Shown one piece after another: positions 28,063-37,381 of a DNA stretch of 64,000 nt. The DNA is from Sphingobacteriales bacterium (GTDB taxonomy: Bacteria > Bacteroidota > Bacteroidia > Chitinophagales > UBA2359): assembly GCA_016700115.1 (NCBI GenBank), contig CP064999.1:620001-684000 (forward strand), read 5' to 3'. Positions within the stretch are counted from its first letter, which is position 1, and each line of letters opens with the position of its first letter. Both the position numbers and the translations under genes were made by a program. The notes under the pieces are model-generated. The model was not told the DNA's origin and did not search any database. It worked only from the letters and a program-made list of their open reading frames with translations.

Positions 28063-28305
28063 ATGAATCAAGTCATTACACAAAACGACTTAGTCCGGTA
28101 TGCTTATAACGAAACTACGCCCGAAGAAAACATGCTTATTCGGCAGGCTATCGAAAATGACCTTGAATTGAGTGAAATGTATCACGAAATGCTGATAGGT
28201 CAGACCATGTTAGACCTGATGGACTTAGCCTCTCCAAGCGAGTCGTCAATCAGCATTATATTGGGATACAACCGCCTTTTGGAAGAATTGCAACCTACCT
28301 GTTAA
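28063..28305 (+). CDS. Small acidic conserved hypothetical protein
   Basis: 80 residues from the ATG at 28063 (MNQVITQNDLVRYAYNET). It is acidic and predicted mostly helical (PEENMLIRQAIENDLELSEMYHEML), with no signal peptide. The pattern resembles the small cytoplasmic N-terminal regions of anti-sigma-like proteins in Bacteroidota, but there is no zinc motif or membrane helix, so function is open. It is 64 bases ahead of the GT2 gene on the same strand and could be co-transcribed. Confidence 0.55.
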   Translation: MNQVITQNDLVRYAYNETTPEENMLIRQAIENDLELSEMYHEMLIGQTMLDLMDLASPSESSISIILGYNRLLEELQPTC

Positions 28306-28369
28306 CATTATTGCAATACACCGGGCGTGTTTTTATTACCCCAAAACAGATTCATGAAAGGAGTGAGTT

Positions 28370-29533
28370 GTGTTTAGCCCAATTCATTTCTTCGTTGTCG
28401 CAGTATGTTTAATAACATGCTTTTATGTTTTTTTGATTGCCCTCTACATAACAGGCTGGCTAAAGTTAAAAGCATGGAAACCTGTTACAACCTATATTCC
28501 CAAAACTCCGGTTACTTTAATTATTCCTGCACGCAATGAAGCCAACAATATTGCGAACTGCCTGAATTCGGTCCTTGCGCAGCGGTTTCCCCCTGAATTG
28601 CTTGAAGTCGTGGTTGTGGACGATTTTTCGACCGATAACACGGCAGACATCGTGGAAACCTTCGCAGTGCATCACCCACATATCCGGTTAATCCGTTTAC
28701 AAGAGGTTTTGACCGATTCGAAACCATTAAATTCCTACAAAAAAAAGGCGATACAGACCGCTATCGGGTTAAGCAGGAATGAACTCATCGTTACTACTGA
28801 TGCAGACTGCACTGCCTTGCCCGAATGGTTGAAAACAATTACCGCATTTTATGAAGACCTTAGCCCGCAACTGATTGCCGCACCGGTTTGCTTTTCCGGT
28901 GAACAAAGTTTTTTTGAACGTTTTCAAACGCTCGATTTTATCGGCATGATGGTTTCAACAGGTGCTTCTGCTCATTTAGGGCTGGGCAGTATGTGTAACG
29001 GGGCAAACATAGCCTATACCCGTCAGGCATTTAATGCCGTAAACGGGTTTGCCGGCATTGATCATCTGGCTTCCGGAGACGACATGTTGCTGATGGCAAA
29101 AATTCAGGATGCTTTCCCCGGCAGGGTTTTGTTTTTGAAAAACTCTGATGCGACAGTTTATACTTTTCCCCAAACAGGTATCATTGCCTTTGCCAATCAG
29201 AGAATCAGATGGGCTTCAAAATCGGCACAATATCAAGACAAACAAATGACCCTATATCTGGCATTTGTGTTTTTGTTTAACGCCTCTTTGCTGCTTAATT
29301 TTGGATTGTGGGTAAGCGGATACCGCTTGGCCGGAACTCTATTGGCCGGACAACTTGCGGCAAAGTTTTTAGTTGACTTTATCTACCTTTCCATTGGGGC
29401 GCATTTTTTTAATAGAAGTAAATTATTATGGCTATTTTTGCCTGCACAAGTCTTGCATATCTTTTACATTGTGCTGATTGGCATATTGGGCAATCTGGGC
29501 AAGTATAACTGGAAAGGCAGGGTGGTGCGTTGA
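28370..29533 (+). CDS. Processive family 2 glycosyltransferase, membrane-bound
   Basis: 387 residues from a GTG start. The start is supported by AAAGGAG eight bases upstream, an unusually good Shine-Dalgarno site for this genome. There is one N-terminal membrane helix (about 5-28), then the GT2 domain: VTLIIPARNEANNI, VVVVDDFSTDNT, the DxD-type TTDADC, the acceptor region SGDDMLL, and the QRIRW motif (QxxRW) that marks processive or polymer-type enzymes. Two or three C-terminal helices follow. It likely builds or extends a surface polysaccharide or glycolipid from a nucleotide sugar at the inner face of the membrane. The sugar is unknown. Confidence 0.85.
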   Translation: MFSPIHFFVVAVCLITCFYVFLIALYITGWLKLKAWKPVTTYIPKTPVTLIIPARNEANNIANCLNSVLAQRFPPELLEVVVVDDFSTDNTADIVETFAVHHPHIRLIRLQEVLTDSKPLNSYKKKAIQTAIGLSRNELIVTTDADCTALPEWLKTITAFYEDLSPQLIAAPVCFSGEQSFFERFQTLDFIGMMVSTGASAHLGLGSMCNGANIAYTRQAFNAVNGFAGIDHLASGDDMLLMAKIQDAFPGRVLFLKNSDATVYTFPQTGIIAFANQRIRWASKSAQYQDKQMTLYLAFVFLFNASLLLNFGLWVSGYRLAGTLLAGQLAAKFLVDFIYLSIGAHFFNRSKLLWLFLPAQVLHIFYIVLIGILGNLGKYNWKGRVVR

Positions 29534-29637
29534 GTAAGCTTCCGGGTTTCCAAATTTTACGATGAAAAGCCGGTTTGTGCTTTTTTAACGCCCTTATAGT
29601 AGCAAAACTTGAGCAAAAACAAGGTGAGGGATAAACA

Positions 29638-30855
29638 ATGCAAAAACCGACAACTACAGCCGATTATTTATCGCCCAATCAGAAAGCCTGGCAGAGATTT
29701 AAAAGAAACAAACCGGCAATGCTGGGCATGTTCATCATTGCAATGGCAATTCTGACAGCCATATTCGGACATGTTATTGCACCCGATAAGACTCCCGACA
29801 CCAACGAACAGATAGCCGAAATTGCCACCAAACCACCCGGTTTTACCATAACTCTGTTAAAGGTTAAAAAAAACGCCCCTCCTAAAAGCCGCAACTTCCT
29901 GACCCTCCTGCTCTCGGGTTGGGAAAACTCGTTCAAATTAGTTCCTGTTACCGATTACCGGTTTGAAGAAGACACTCTGCTTGTCAATCGTTTTACCTCA
30001 TCCTCTACGGTCAAAGTTGACACTTTTCAGCTTGCGGACATCGTTTACTCCTTGTCTGACAACATGTCCGTTGAAAAGCAGGGCAACCGGCTGAGTTTTA
30101 CCAACTATGAAGGGCAACAGCAACAGGCAGAAATTGATCAATTGCAGCAACTTGTAAAAGACCGGCATCTGATAACCAAAAAGTACCTGTTGGGCACCGA
30201 TAATTTAGGGCGGGATAATGTCAGCCGCCTCATTCTCGGAGTGCGGGTTTCGCTCTCGGTAGGTTTGATGGCGGTGCTCATTTCCCTGTTCATTGGGGTA
30301 AGTCTGGGTGCTATGGCGGGATATTTCAGAGGAAAAACTGATGATATCATCATGCTGATGGTCAATACTTTTTGGTCAATCCCCCTGCTGCTGCTGGTAT
30401 TTGCCCTCGTGCTTGCACTTGGCCGGGAATTTTGGCAAATCTATCTGGCTGTGGGACTGACGATGTGGATTGAAGTAGCCCGTTTAGTACGGGGGCAGAT
30501 TTTGAGTTTGCGCGAAAAAGAATTCATTGAAGCGGCAAAGAGTCTGGGGTTCGGACATTTCAGAATTATAACCCGCCATATTTTGCCCAATATTGTAGGT
30601 CCGGTGGTGGTTATTGCCGCTTCAGACTTTGCAAGTGCCATCATCATTGAAGCAGGGCTTAGTTTTCTGGGTATCGGGGTGCAGCCGCCAAGCCCTTCGT
30701 GGGGAACAATGCTCAAAGATTATTACAGTTATATCGGCACACAAAAAGCCTTTTTAGCCCTGGCACCCGGTGTTGCTATCATGATACTGGTGCTGGCATT
30801 TAACCTGATGGGCAACGGACTGCGAGATGCGATGGACGTTAAAACTAAAGCCTGA
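29638..30855 (+). CDS. ABC transporter permease, OppC/DppC family, with large extracytoplasmic insertion
   Basis: 405 residues against about 300 for typical OppC/DppC. The N-terminal OppC_N segment (AWQRFKRNKPAMLGMFII) and first helix are followed by an inserted hydrophilic stretch of about 120 residues (roughly 55-175). Then comes GTDNLGRDNVSRLILGVRVSL, which is the family signature, the remaining five helices, and the EAA loop (EFIEAAKSLGFG) that contacts the ATPase. It would form half of an importer channel for peptides or related solutes. Neither the partner permease, the ATPases nor a binding protein is adjacent. The insertion could replace part of a binding-protein interface, which is speculation. 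Confidence 0.85.
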   Translation: MQKPTTTADYLSPNQKAWQRFKRNKPAMLGMFIIAMAILTAIFGHVIAPDKTPDTNEQIAEIATKPPGFTITLLKVKKNAPPKSRNFLTLLLSGWENSFKLVPVTDYRFEEDTLLVNRFTSSSTVKVDTFQLADIVYSLSDNMSVEKQGNRLSFTNYEGQQQQAEIDQLQQLVKDRHLITKKYLLGTDNLGRDNVSRLILGVRVSLSVGLMAVLISLFIGVSLGAMAGYFRGKTDDIIMLMVNTFWSIPLLLLVFALVLALGREFWQIYLAVGLTMWIEVARLVRGQILSLREKEFIEAAKSLGFGHFRIITRHILPNIVGPVVVIAASDFASAIIIEAGLSFLGIGVQPPSPSWGTMLKDYYSYIGTQKAFLALAPGVAIMILVLAFNLMGNGLRDAMDVKTKA

Positions 30856-30932
30856 TACAGAATAGATTATTTGTTTCGTAACTTTACGGGGCGTTTCAAA
30901 GCTTCCCTTTCTGAGACAAGGTTATTTTTGTT

Positions 30933-32168
30933 ATGGTAAAAGAAACAAACGAAAAGCTAAAAAGGCAACTGCTCATCAAACAACTTCAGATAGACTCGCT
31001 ATTGGAAGTTACGAAAGCTATTAACAATAACTACTCCGCCAATACCCTGTTCAGAATTTACGAGTTTATTCTCAGGGCACAAATGGGAGTGGAAAAGCTG
31101 ATTGTGTTTCATAAAAACAATATCTGGAGCTGTGTTTGCTGTTACGGGCTTCAGGGAAAAGAAGCCCTCATTGTCAATACCAATGTGGAGGGTAAGTTTA
31201 CCGACTTTAAAGATGCTACCCACCTGACCGACAAAACCAATCAACCCGAACTTGCCCCGTTTGACTGGATTATTCCTGTCTATCACAAAGACCGCCCATT
31301 GGCCTTTTTGTTGCTCGGTGAAATGAAAAACAACAACAGCGATACGCTCGATGAGAAAATCAAATTCATTCAGACCATTACCAATATCATCATCGTTGCC
31401 ATCGAAAACAAGCGGTTGTTCAAACAGCAACTTCAACAGGAAAGGTTTAAAAAAGAATTAGAACTTGCCGCACAGGTGCAAAATATGATGGTGCCCAAAC
31501 ATCTGCCCGACAACGAAACACTGCAAATGTCAGGAGTCTATCTGCCACACAACAATATAGGGGGCGACTATTACGATTTTCTCCCCCTGAACGAACATCA
31601 ATTTATGGTTTGCATTGCCGATATTTCGGGAAAAGGGATAGCCGCTGCTTTGCTCATGGCCAACGTGCAGGCTGTTTTGCGCACCCTCGTCAGTGAAGAA
31701 CTGCCATTGACAGAATTGGTTAAAAAACTCAACAGGCGCGTAATTGACATCACCGGCGGCGAACATTTTATTACCCTTTTTATCGGCAAATTTAACTCCC
31801 GGACCAGAACCCTGAACTATATCAATGCAGGACATAATCCCCCCATTCTGCTGGCTGATAATGCCCTCAAGCTTCTCGAAAAAGGTTGTACTATTTTGGG
31901 CATTTTGGACGAACTGCCATTTATAAACGAAGGGCATCAGCAACTCGAGCCCGGCAACCTCCTCCTGTCTTATACAGACGGACTCGTAGATCTCGAAAAC
32001 GAAAAAGGGCAATATTTTACCGATAAACGCCTCGAAGATTTTATACTGAACAACGGCCACCTGCCCGTTTCCGAGATGACCCAACTTCTGACCGAAACCC
32101 TCGATAATTTTAAAGGCCGTCAGAATGCTTCAGACGATATCTCTTTTCTGAGTTTTAAAGTGTTTTGA
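30933..32168 (+). CDS. GAF-domain PP2C-type (SpoIIE/RsbU) serine phosphatase
   Basis: 411 residues, cytoplasmic. An N-terminal helical segment (KLKRQLLIKQLQIDSLLEV) leads into a GAF-like sensory domain (about 25-165). A coiled linker (RLFKQQLQQERFKKELELAAQVQ) joins it to a SpoIIE phosphatase domain (about 190-411) with the metal-binding acidic motifs GGDYYDFL, CIADISGKGIAAALLMA and SYTDGLVDLEN. Such enzymes dephosphorylate anti-sigma-factor antagonists in partner-switching control. No antagonist (STAS) or kinase gene is nearby. Length and motifs are normal. Confidence 0.88.
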   Translation: MVKETNEKLKRQLLIKQLQIDSLLEVTKAINNNYSANTLFRIYEFILRAQMGVEKLIVFHKNNIWSCVCCYGLQGKEALIVNTNVEGKFTDFKDATHLTDKTNQPELAPFDWIIPVYHKDRPLAFLLLGEMKNNNSDTLDEKIKFIQTITNIIIVAIENKRLFKQQLQQERFKKELELAAQVQNMMVPKHLPDNETLQMSGVYLPHNNIGGDYYDFLPLNEHQFMVCIADISGKGIAAALLMANVQAVLRTLVSEELPLTELVKKLNRRVIDITGGEHFITLFIGKFNSRTRTLNYINAGHNPPILLADNALKLLEKGCTILGILDELPFINEGHQQLEPGNLLLSYTDGLVDLENEKGQYFTDKRLEDFILNNGHLPVSEMTQLLTETLDNFKGRQNASDDISFLSFKVF

Positions 32169-32483
32169 CAACTCTTGCATTTTAAAGCATCTCCCCTCCC
32201 TGATTTCTAAACTTATGTTTAGGTATCTCAGCGTTTAAGCCCTCCAAAGAGAGTTTTAACATCAACCAAAACTATCTATCCAAACTTTTAATTTTTGCCC
32301 CCTTTGGAGGCAAAACAACCATCTTATGTATAAATATTTTAAAAACTACAACACGATAAGCAACCAATCTAAAAAATTTCTCGTTTAATGAAAGTAAAAA
32401 AATTAATAAAAAGCAAAATTGAGGAAAAACAGGATTATAAAAGACACTTATTTACCACTTTTCAAAACAGAAACTATTGTACT

Positions 32484-34847
32484 ATGAAAAAAGGAATGAA
32501 GTTCTTAGGATTGTTTATGCTTAGTTTGTCATTGTTGTTCAGCCAATGTATGTTTGATGATGCCGACTCTTTGTATGACCGCCCTGCCTATATATCGGCA
32601 GTAAAGGTATATGGAATAGTCAATGACAAAGATGGTAATCCGATAAGCGATGTTCGGATCAAGGCTGAAAGCGGATATGGTCAAATCATTTATGCTTACA
32701 CAGATTCGCTGGGCTTTTTTAATTTCGACCATGTGCGCGCAAGAGATAGCCGCATTGTTTTAGAAGCCGATAAGGAAGGTTATTTCCACAAGTCTTTTGC
32801 TGCCACTTCGTCAAACAAAAATGCCAAAGTGAGGTTCGTCATGAGCGAAAAAACTACAACCACTATTTTGTCTAATACAGAAAATATAGTAACCATCTCT
32901 GAGAATGCTGCTGTCTATTTTGAAGCAAACAGTTTTGTAACCGAAGCGGGAACGCCTTATAACGGAGAAGTACAGGTAGCATATACCTATGCTGACCCTC
33001 AAAGCCCGATATTTAGTTTAATTATGCAAGGCGGTGATTTAAGAGGGGTGAACAACAACGGGCAGGAACAACATCTGGTCTCCTATGGTGCTATGGCAGT
33101 AGAATTGACCGATGCTTCCGGTGCTACCTTGGAATTGGCCGAAGGTCAAACTGCTACTATCGAAATGATAGTTCCCGAATCACAACTCTCAAACGCCCCT
33201 GCTACCATTCCTCTCTGGTATTTTGATGATGTAAAAAATGTTTGGGTAGAAGATGGGTTCGCTACCCTTCAGGGAAATAAATACATCGGTCAGGTTAGTC
33301 ATTTTACCTGGTGGAACTGCGACGACCCCATTTCTCCAAATACCTTTGTTACCGGAAAAGTTTTCGACTGTTACAATAACCCCCTGGAAGGAATTGCTGT
33401 TAGTGTTGGCCCGATTATAGTTTATACCAATTCTGATGGAATCTATTTTTCAAATGTAGCAAGCGATTTATCATTTTATGTTGAAGTTTCTCCTTTGCTG
33501 AATGTAGGAATGTTTTCTATTCCAATATTAGTTTCAGGAGTTCCGGAGGGTACTACAATGACCCTCGAAAACATCATTATACCCTGTTCAGCAACTATAA
33601 GCGGAACTACCAATAGATGTTTAGGGAGTGATATTTTTGTAAAAATCCAGACTTCCGGATACTGGTCAGATTTTAAATCCATTTCTGAAAGTTCTGACAA
33701 TTTTATACTGCCTGTTTTTTCCGGACAACCTTTCAGTCTGACATTTAAAATTCACACCCCTCCACTTTGGACTTTTTATGAATATTCAGTTCCCGCTTTG
33801 AGTCCGGAACAAAACTACACATTGCCTGAGATAATAGCTGCCGCTTGTCCGGGTTTAGTTTCCGGGAAATTGGTCAATTGTACTGATAGTTCGATAAGCG
33901 GAGTAGTTTACGCTTCCTTTACTGGCATTCCTCATACTATCACGGTCGGTTCAGATGGGTTGTACAGTTTTTATGTGCCGTCAGGTTCTAATGTCAGTAT
34001 CACTGCATCGCATATCTTCCCCAGTGGTTTAATAGAAACGCTAACTACTACTGCACAAATCAATGAAGGTTCAAATAGTTATGTTGTTCCGCCTTTACAA
34101 TTCAGTTGCCCCTCAACCCTAAGCGGAGTAGTAACTACCTGTAGTGGTACGCCAATCACAACTACCGTTAAAATATCTTTGGCAGGTCAGTCTAAGTTTG
34201 TACTGGCAGTTGGCGGAAATTTTACAGCAATTGTACCCGGAGAAAAAGAAATCAATATAAGTGCTCAGGAGTTTGTTGGTGGAAGTAACTATAGCGGTCA
34301 AACATTGGTCAATTCCATAAACAACGAATTGGTGATTGCTTCCCTGCAACTTTGTACGCTTGAATTTCAAACAGAATGTCCGGTTGCCGGACTACAATTT
34401 ACCGGAAATGGTCTAACCTTTAACTTTCCCAACCTATTCAATTACAATACAGCGAATCAGATAACTCTGCCTCTGACAACAGCAACTCCCGGAGTACATG
34501 CCCTGACTCCATTTGATGTGCCTGCCGGATATACGCTTGTTCAGGCCAACGATGGTCCTGTTCGGTTATCAATTTTATTGCCACAACCTATACAAACCGG
34601 CACTTATAATATTGGAATGTATGCACCTGTTGCTTTTGGCCATCCCATAGGAGTTATGCTCCTCAACAATTCATCACCTACATTTATTTTAACGGAAGGT
34701 CAAATCAATGTTACGCAGGCCTCTGAAACTACATTGGCAGGTAACTTTATCGGCTCCGTCGGTTCGCTAACTGGAATTGGAATTGGACAATTGGCAGCTC
34801 CCAATAACTTTTATGAGGTAACGGGCTATTTCTGTCTGACATATTGA
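32484..34847 (+). CDS. Large exported protein with carboxypeptidase-regulatory-like repeats
   Basis: 787 residues from the ATG at 32484, where a signal sequence starts (MKKGMKFLGLFMLSLSLLFSQC). The cysteine after FSQ could be a lipid-attachment site, but Q at -1 is atypical. Residues ~30-115 are a CarboxypepD_reg-like Ig fold (KVYGIVNDKDGNPISDVRI ... GFFNFDHV). Further copies of the same fold recur (VTGKVFDCYNNPLEGIAV, VSGKLVNCTDSSISGVVY, LSGVVTTCSGTPITTTV), giving a string of at least four related modules. The region around 120-300 looks like a ZU5/anchor-type beta domain with SHFTWWNCD. Probably a surface-exposed structural or adhesive lipoprotein. A strong terminator follows. Confidence 0.7.
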   Translation: MKKGMKFLGLFMLSLSLLFSQCMFDDADSLYDRPAYISAVKVYGIVNDKDGNPISDVRIKAESGYGQIIYAYTDSLGFFNFDHVRARDSRIVLEADKEGYFHKSFAATSSNKNAKVRFVMSEKTTTTILSNTENIVTISENAAVYFEANSFVTEAGTPYNGEVQVAYTYADPQSPIFSLIMQGGDLRGVNNNGQEQHLVSYGAMAVELTDASGATLELAEGQTATIEMIVPESQLSNAPATIPLWYFDDVKNVWVEDGFATLQGNKYIGQVSHFTWWNCDDPISPNTFVTGKVFDCYNNPLEGIAVSVGPIIVYTNSDGIYFSNVASDLSFYVEVSPLLNVGMFSIPILVSGVPEGTTMTLENIIIPCSATISGTTNRCLGSDIFVKIQTSGYWSDFKSISESSDNFILPVFSGQPFSLTFKIHTPPLWTFYEYSVPALSPEQNYTLPEIIAAACPGLVSGKLVNCTDSSISGVVYASFTGIPHTITVGSDGLYSFYVPSGSNVSITASHIFPSGLIETLTTTAQINEGSNSYVVPPLQFSCPSTLSGVVTTCSGTPITTTVKISLAGQSKFVLAVGGNFTAIVPGEKEINISAQEFVGGSNYSGQTLVNSINNELVIASLQLCTLEFQTECPVAGLQFTGNGLTFNFPNLFNYNTANQITLPLTTATPGVHALTPFDVPAGYTLVQANDGPVRLSILLPQPIQTGTYNIGMYAPVAFGHPIGVMLLNNSSPTFILTEGQINVTQASETTLAGNFIGSVGSLTGIGIGQLAAPNNFYEVTGYFCLTY

Positions 34848-34901
34848 TTTTATAAATCGCTTTTTTAGATAACAATCTACCGGTCATAAACCTGACACAA
34901 C

Positions 34902-34936
34902 AACAAGAGGGGGAAAACTCCCTCTTGTTTTCTATT
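34902..34936 (+). terminator. Rho-independent terminator after the regulatory-repeat protein gene
   Basis: AACAAGAGGG (34902-34911) pairs perfectly with CCCTCTTGTT (34920-34929) over an 8-base loop and is followed by T-rich sequence. Confidence 0.85.
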
Positions 34937-34997
34937 GTCTTCTTATAACGAATTGCCAAATCTCCGGAAAATAGATGCCTAACTCCTAAAATGTTGC

Positions 34998-35005
34998 TAA
35001 ATTTG
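34998..35005 (+). promoter_or_regulatory. Putative -7 box for the L,D-transpeptidase gene
   Basis: TAAATTTG is a full match to TAnnTTTG and lies 34 bases before the ATG at 35040. No TTG at the ideal -33 spacing was found. Confidence 0.3.
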
Positions 35006-35039
35006 CTCATTCAAAGCAAAAAACGACAATCGGGTATCT

Positions 35040-35819
35040 ATGAGTTTTAAAAGGCTACTCCTCCTTACCGGACTATTGGTGGCGGGTTTATTAACGGCCA
35101 AAGCCCAAAATTACGAAGAATACATCACCGTCATTTCCTTTGCCAATGAACAACTGAGGTTTCCACGCGTTTGGGAAGCTAAAATTGGCACTGAAAATTC
35201 GATAAAAAGCGCTTTTGCCCTGCGCGGGCTTAGTTTTCCTCCCAAGAATATATATTTCAGGGCATTCAAAAAAGAAGGCATCCTGGAAGTATGGGTGGAG
35301 CACAACAACGGGCAGTATGTGAAGTTTAAAGATTATACCGTCTGTGTTTCTGGAGGAGCTTTAGGCCCCAAAAGGAGGCAGGGTGATTATCAGGTACCCG
35401 AAGGTTTTTATTATGTCAACCGGTTTAATCCAACAAGTACCTACTTCCTGTCCTTGGGAATTGATTACCCTAACGCATCAGACAGAATTTTGGGTGGATA
35501 TGAAAATCTTGGCGGCGATATATACATTCATGGTGCATGTTCAACTGCCGGATGCCTTCCTTTGGGCAACGATAAAATAAAAGAGGTGTATTGGCTGGCC
35601 GTTTTAGCCAAAGACAACGGGCAAGAACTGATACCTGTGCATATTTTTCCTTTTAAGTTTGACAATTTTGAACATTATCAGACTGAGTTTTCCAAAAACG
35701 CCAATCGCCCTTACCTCATTCAGTTTTGGGATAACCTCAAAAAAGGGTACGACTATTTTGAAATCTATAAAACCCCGCCAACTGTAACGGTCAATGGGGA
35801 TGGGTCTTATCAATATTGA
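35040..35819 (+). CDS. Periplasmic L,D-transpeptidase (YkuD domain)
   Basis: 259 residues with a signal peptide ending near residue 22 (LLTAKAQ). The YkuD catalytic motif is IHGACSTAGCLPLGN with His164 and nucleophile Cys172. The N-terminal part (KNIYFRAFKKEGILEVWVEHN) and PEGFYYVNRFNPTSTYFLSLGIDYPN match the YafK-like branch of the family. It should cross-link or remodel peptidoglycan through 3-3 links, or attach proteins to it. It stands alone with its own promoter candidate. Length is normal. Confidence 0.88.
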   Translation: MSFKRLLLLTGLLVAGLLTAKAQNYEEYITVISFANEQLRFPRVWEAKIGTENSIKSAFALRGLSFPPKNIYFRAFKKEGILEVWVEHNNGQYVKFKDYTVCVSGGALGPKRRQGDYQVPEGFYYVNRFNPTSTYFLSLGIDYPNASDRILGGYENLGGDIYIHGACSTAGCLPLGNDKIKEVYWLAVLAKDNGQELIPVHIFPFKFDNFEHYQTEFSKNANRPYLIQFWDNLKKGYDYFEIYKTPPTVTVNGDGSYQY

Positions 35820-36822
35820 GCGTGTTTTCAGAATTTAGCAGGCTGAAATTTGAAACAAGCTTTTAAAACCCGGCACAATTCGTTCAAAACAACCCGATAA
35901 CTTTATTCAACCTGACAGACTGGTTTAACTGCCTCCAATAAATTGGGCTGTTTTCGCCCGATTCTTTGCATTTTTCAGGGTAAAAAGAGTTCAAACCTAA
36001 TAACCTGTCCAATTTCAGTCCCCTTCAGGGGCTTGGTAAACTGACAACAACATAACCGGATTATCCTGCTTTCTTTGAAAATTTTTGAAGTAAACTCAAA
36101 CCCATGAGCAATACTATGTATGAAACATAAATATCCCGTTATTTTGATGTTTGATTGTTAGATTATACCAATCGGACATTCAATTTAGTCCACTCCCGAC
36201 TTCAGGTTCAATATATAGTAATTGTGTTTGGCACTCTGAGCGACAAAAAGAGAAGCCTGTTTTCAATAAAACTTTGGTATTATCATCCACTTCTAAAAAA
36301 ACTATCTTATGCCCGGGTTTAGAGCCGTACTTAAAAAAGTTCGTCCTCCCATCAAATATTGGCCACCGAACCTCAAAAACTTGGCAGTCACAGAACAAAA
36401 AACACCGGTTGCGCATCGAAAATCTGTGCGTACTTCTTTATTGGCTATTTAAATTAAACAAAATTTGTTGCAAAAAATACGGTTTACAATAACTCAAATC
36501 ACCCCTGCAATAACTCATTGCAGGGGCGATTTAAAGCATTGCAGGGGTTCAATCAGCCTTTGAGGAGGCGATTTAAAACAAAGCAGAGGCGCAACAAGTC
36601 TTTGCGGAGGTGATTTCAAGCAATGCAGGGGTACATTGAGTCAATGCAGGGGCGAATTAACCCTGTGCGGAGGCACTTTGAGTCATTTCAGGGGCACAAC
36701 AAAGCAATGACGGGGCGCAGTGAGTTATTGCAGAGGCACAATGAGTCATTGCAGGGGTGCAATCAGCCTTTGTAGCGTGTGAAATTTCCCCGGAAAGCAT
36801 TTTCAACGAAAGCATGAGGAAA
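35820..36822. other. Gene-free 1-kb region with a 21-bp tandem-repeat element
   Basis: No convincing gene. The left part is AT-rich with a small C4/G4 hairpin at about 36020-36031. The right half is the repeat element described separately. Weak open frames on both strands between 36151 and 36492 contain unlikely proteins and one matches a degraded part of the repeat element. Confidence 0.6.
36260..36785 (-). repeat. Dispersed repeat element, copy A: 21-bp tandem array plus hairpin and conserved tail
   Basis: At least 13 units of 21 bases start at 36519, 36540, 36561 and so on to 36771 (core GCAGGGGCGCAATGAGTCATT). At the left end the last unit is inverted, giving the hairpin CCCCTGCAATAACTCATTGC/AGGGG at about 36501-36526. 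Beyond it a 72-base block (36455-36526) matches 60481-60552 in reverse orientation with 4 mismatches. Past that block, about 150-200 bases on the minus strand still resemble the sequence after 60552 (shared translated traces DFR...VFCS..A.F.R.GG). The element is thus read right to left here. Lower boundary is approximate. Confidence 0.8.
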
Positions 36823-37272
36823 TTAATCCGTCCGGGAAATGTCAGGAGCATTGTAATTGCCGTTTTTTGCAACAACTAAGGTTTTTAGCTCTGTAATGAT
36901 GAGAATACTCATAACAATCAGTTCAATAAAAAAATATAAAGCTCCGAAAAAAGTCAGGCTGTGGCGGTAATAAACCACCAGTATGAGGGTTAGGCAGGCA
37001 TAGAGAAAGTTGGCTGCAATAATCAGGGACAAGTATTTTTTCCATTGTTTCGTGATAAAAAGAAAGCACAACACAGAGTAAGCGGCGTAACAGGCAGCGA
37101 TGAAGGACAGACAGAATAAAACCTGCGGCGGCATACCAAAAAAACTTTCAAATCTTGCCAACACAAATGCCAGCAAAAAGGCAGTCAGACAGGCACCCAA
37201 AGCATCGGTCAGGAATAGCCGTTTGGGGTTTTCAACAAAAACAGCTATCATAGTAGGGGGCTTATTGTTCAT
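36823..37272 (-). CDS. Hypothetical four-helix integral membrane protein
   Basis: 149 residues with four predicted membrane helices (about 22-42, 48-73, 79-101 and 106-128) and short polar ends. No motif or family was recognised. It ends right beside the 21-bp repeat array, and the repeat unit nearest to it does not enter the gene. Coding quality is good and helices are evenly spaced, so it is probably real. Role unknown. Confidence 0.6.
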   Translation of the reverse strand: MNNKPPTMIAVFVENPKRLFLTDALGACLTAFLLAFVLARFESFFGMPPQVLFCLSFIAACYAAYSVLCFLFITKQWKKYLSLIIAANFLYACLTLILVVYYRHSLTFFGALYFFIELIVMSILIITELKTLVVAKNGNYNAPDISRTD

Positions 37273-37381
37273 CTTGCACCGGGCATTTTGAAAAAAAATA
37301 AATTTACCGCAAAAACTTCATTCCTTGTAGGTATGGTAAGAAATTGTTGCAAATCAAAACGGAGCTTTGGTAGCAACTTTA

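Noticed and set aside
32240..32312. Inverted pair CCTCCAAAG / CTTTGGAGG between the phosphatase and the regulatory-repeat protein gene
   Set aside because: The loop of about 55 bases is long and no T-tract follows, so a terminator or regulatory hairpin is not supported.
36151..36492. 113-residue plus-strand frame and a 78-residue minus-strand frame
   Set aside because: No start context or domain; the region belongs to the degenerate tail of repeat element A.
36480..36785. CRISPR array, considered for the 21-bp repeats
   Set aside because: Units are directly adjacent with no unique spacers of constant length and there are no cas genes in the window.
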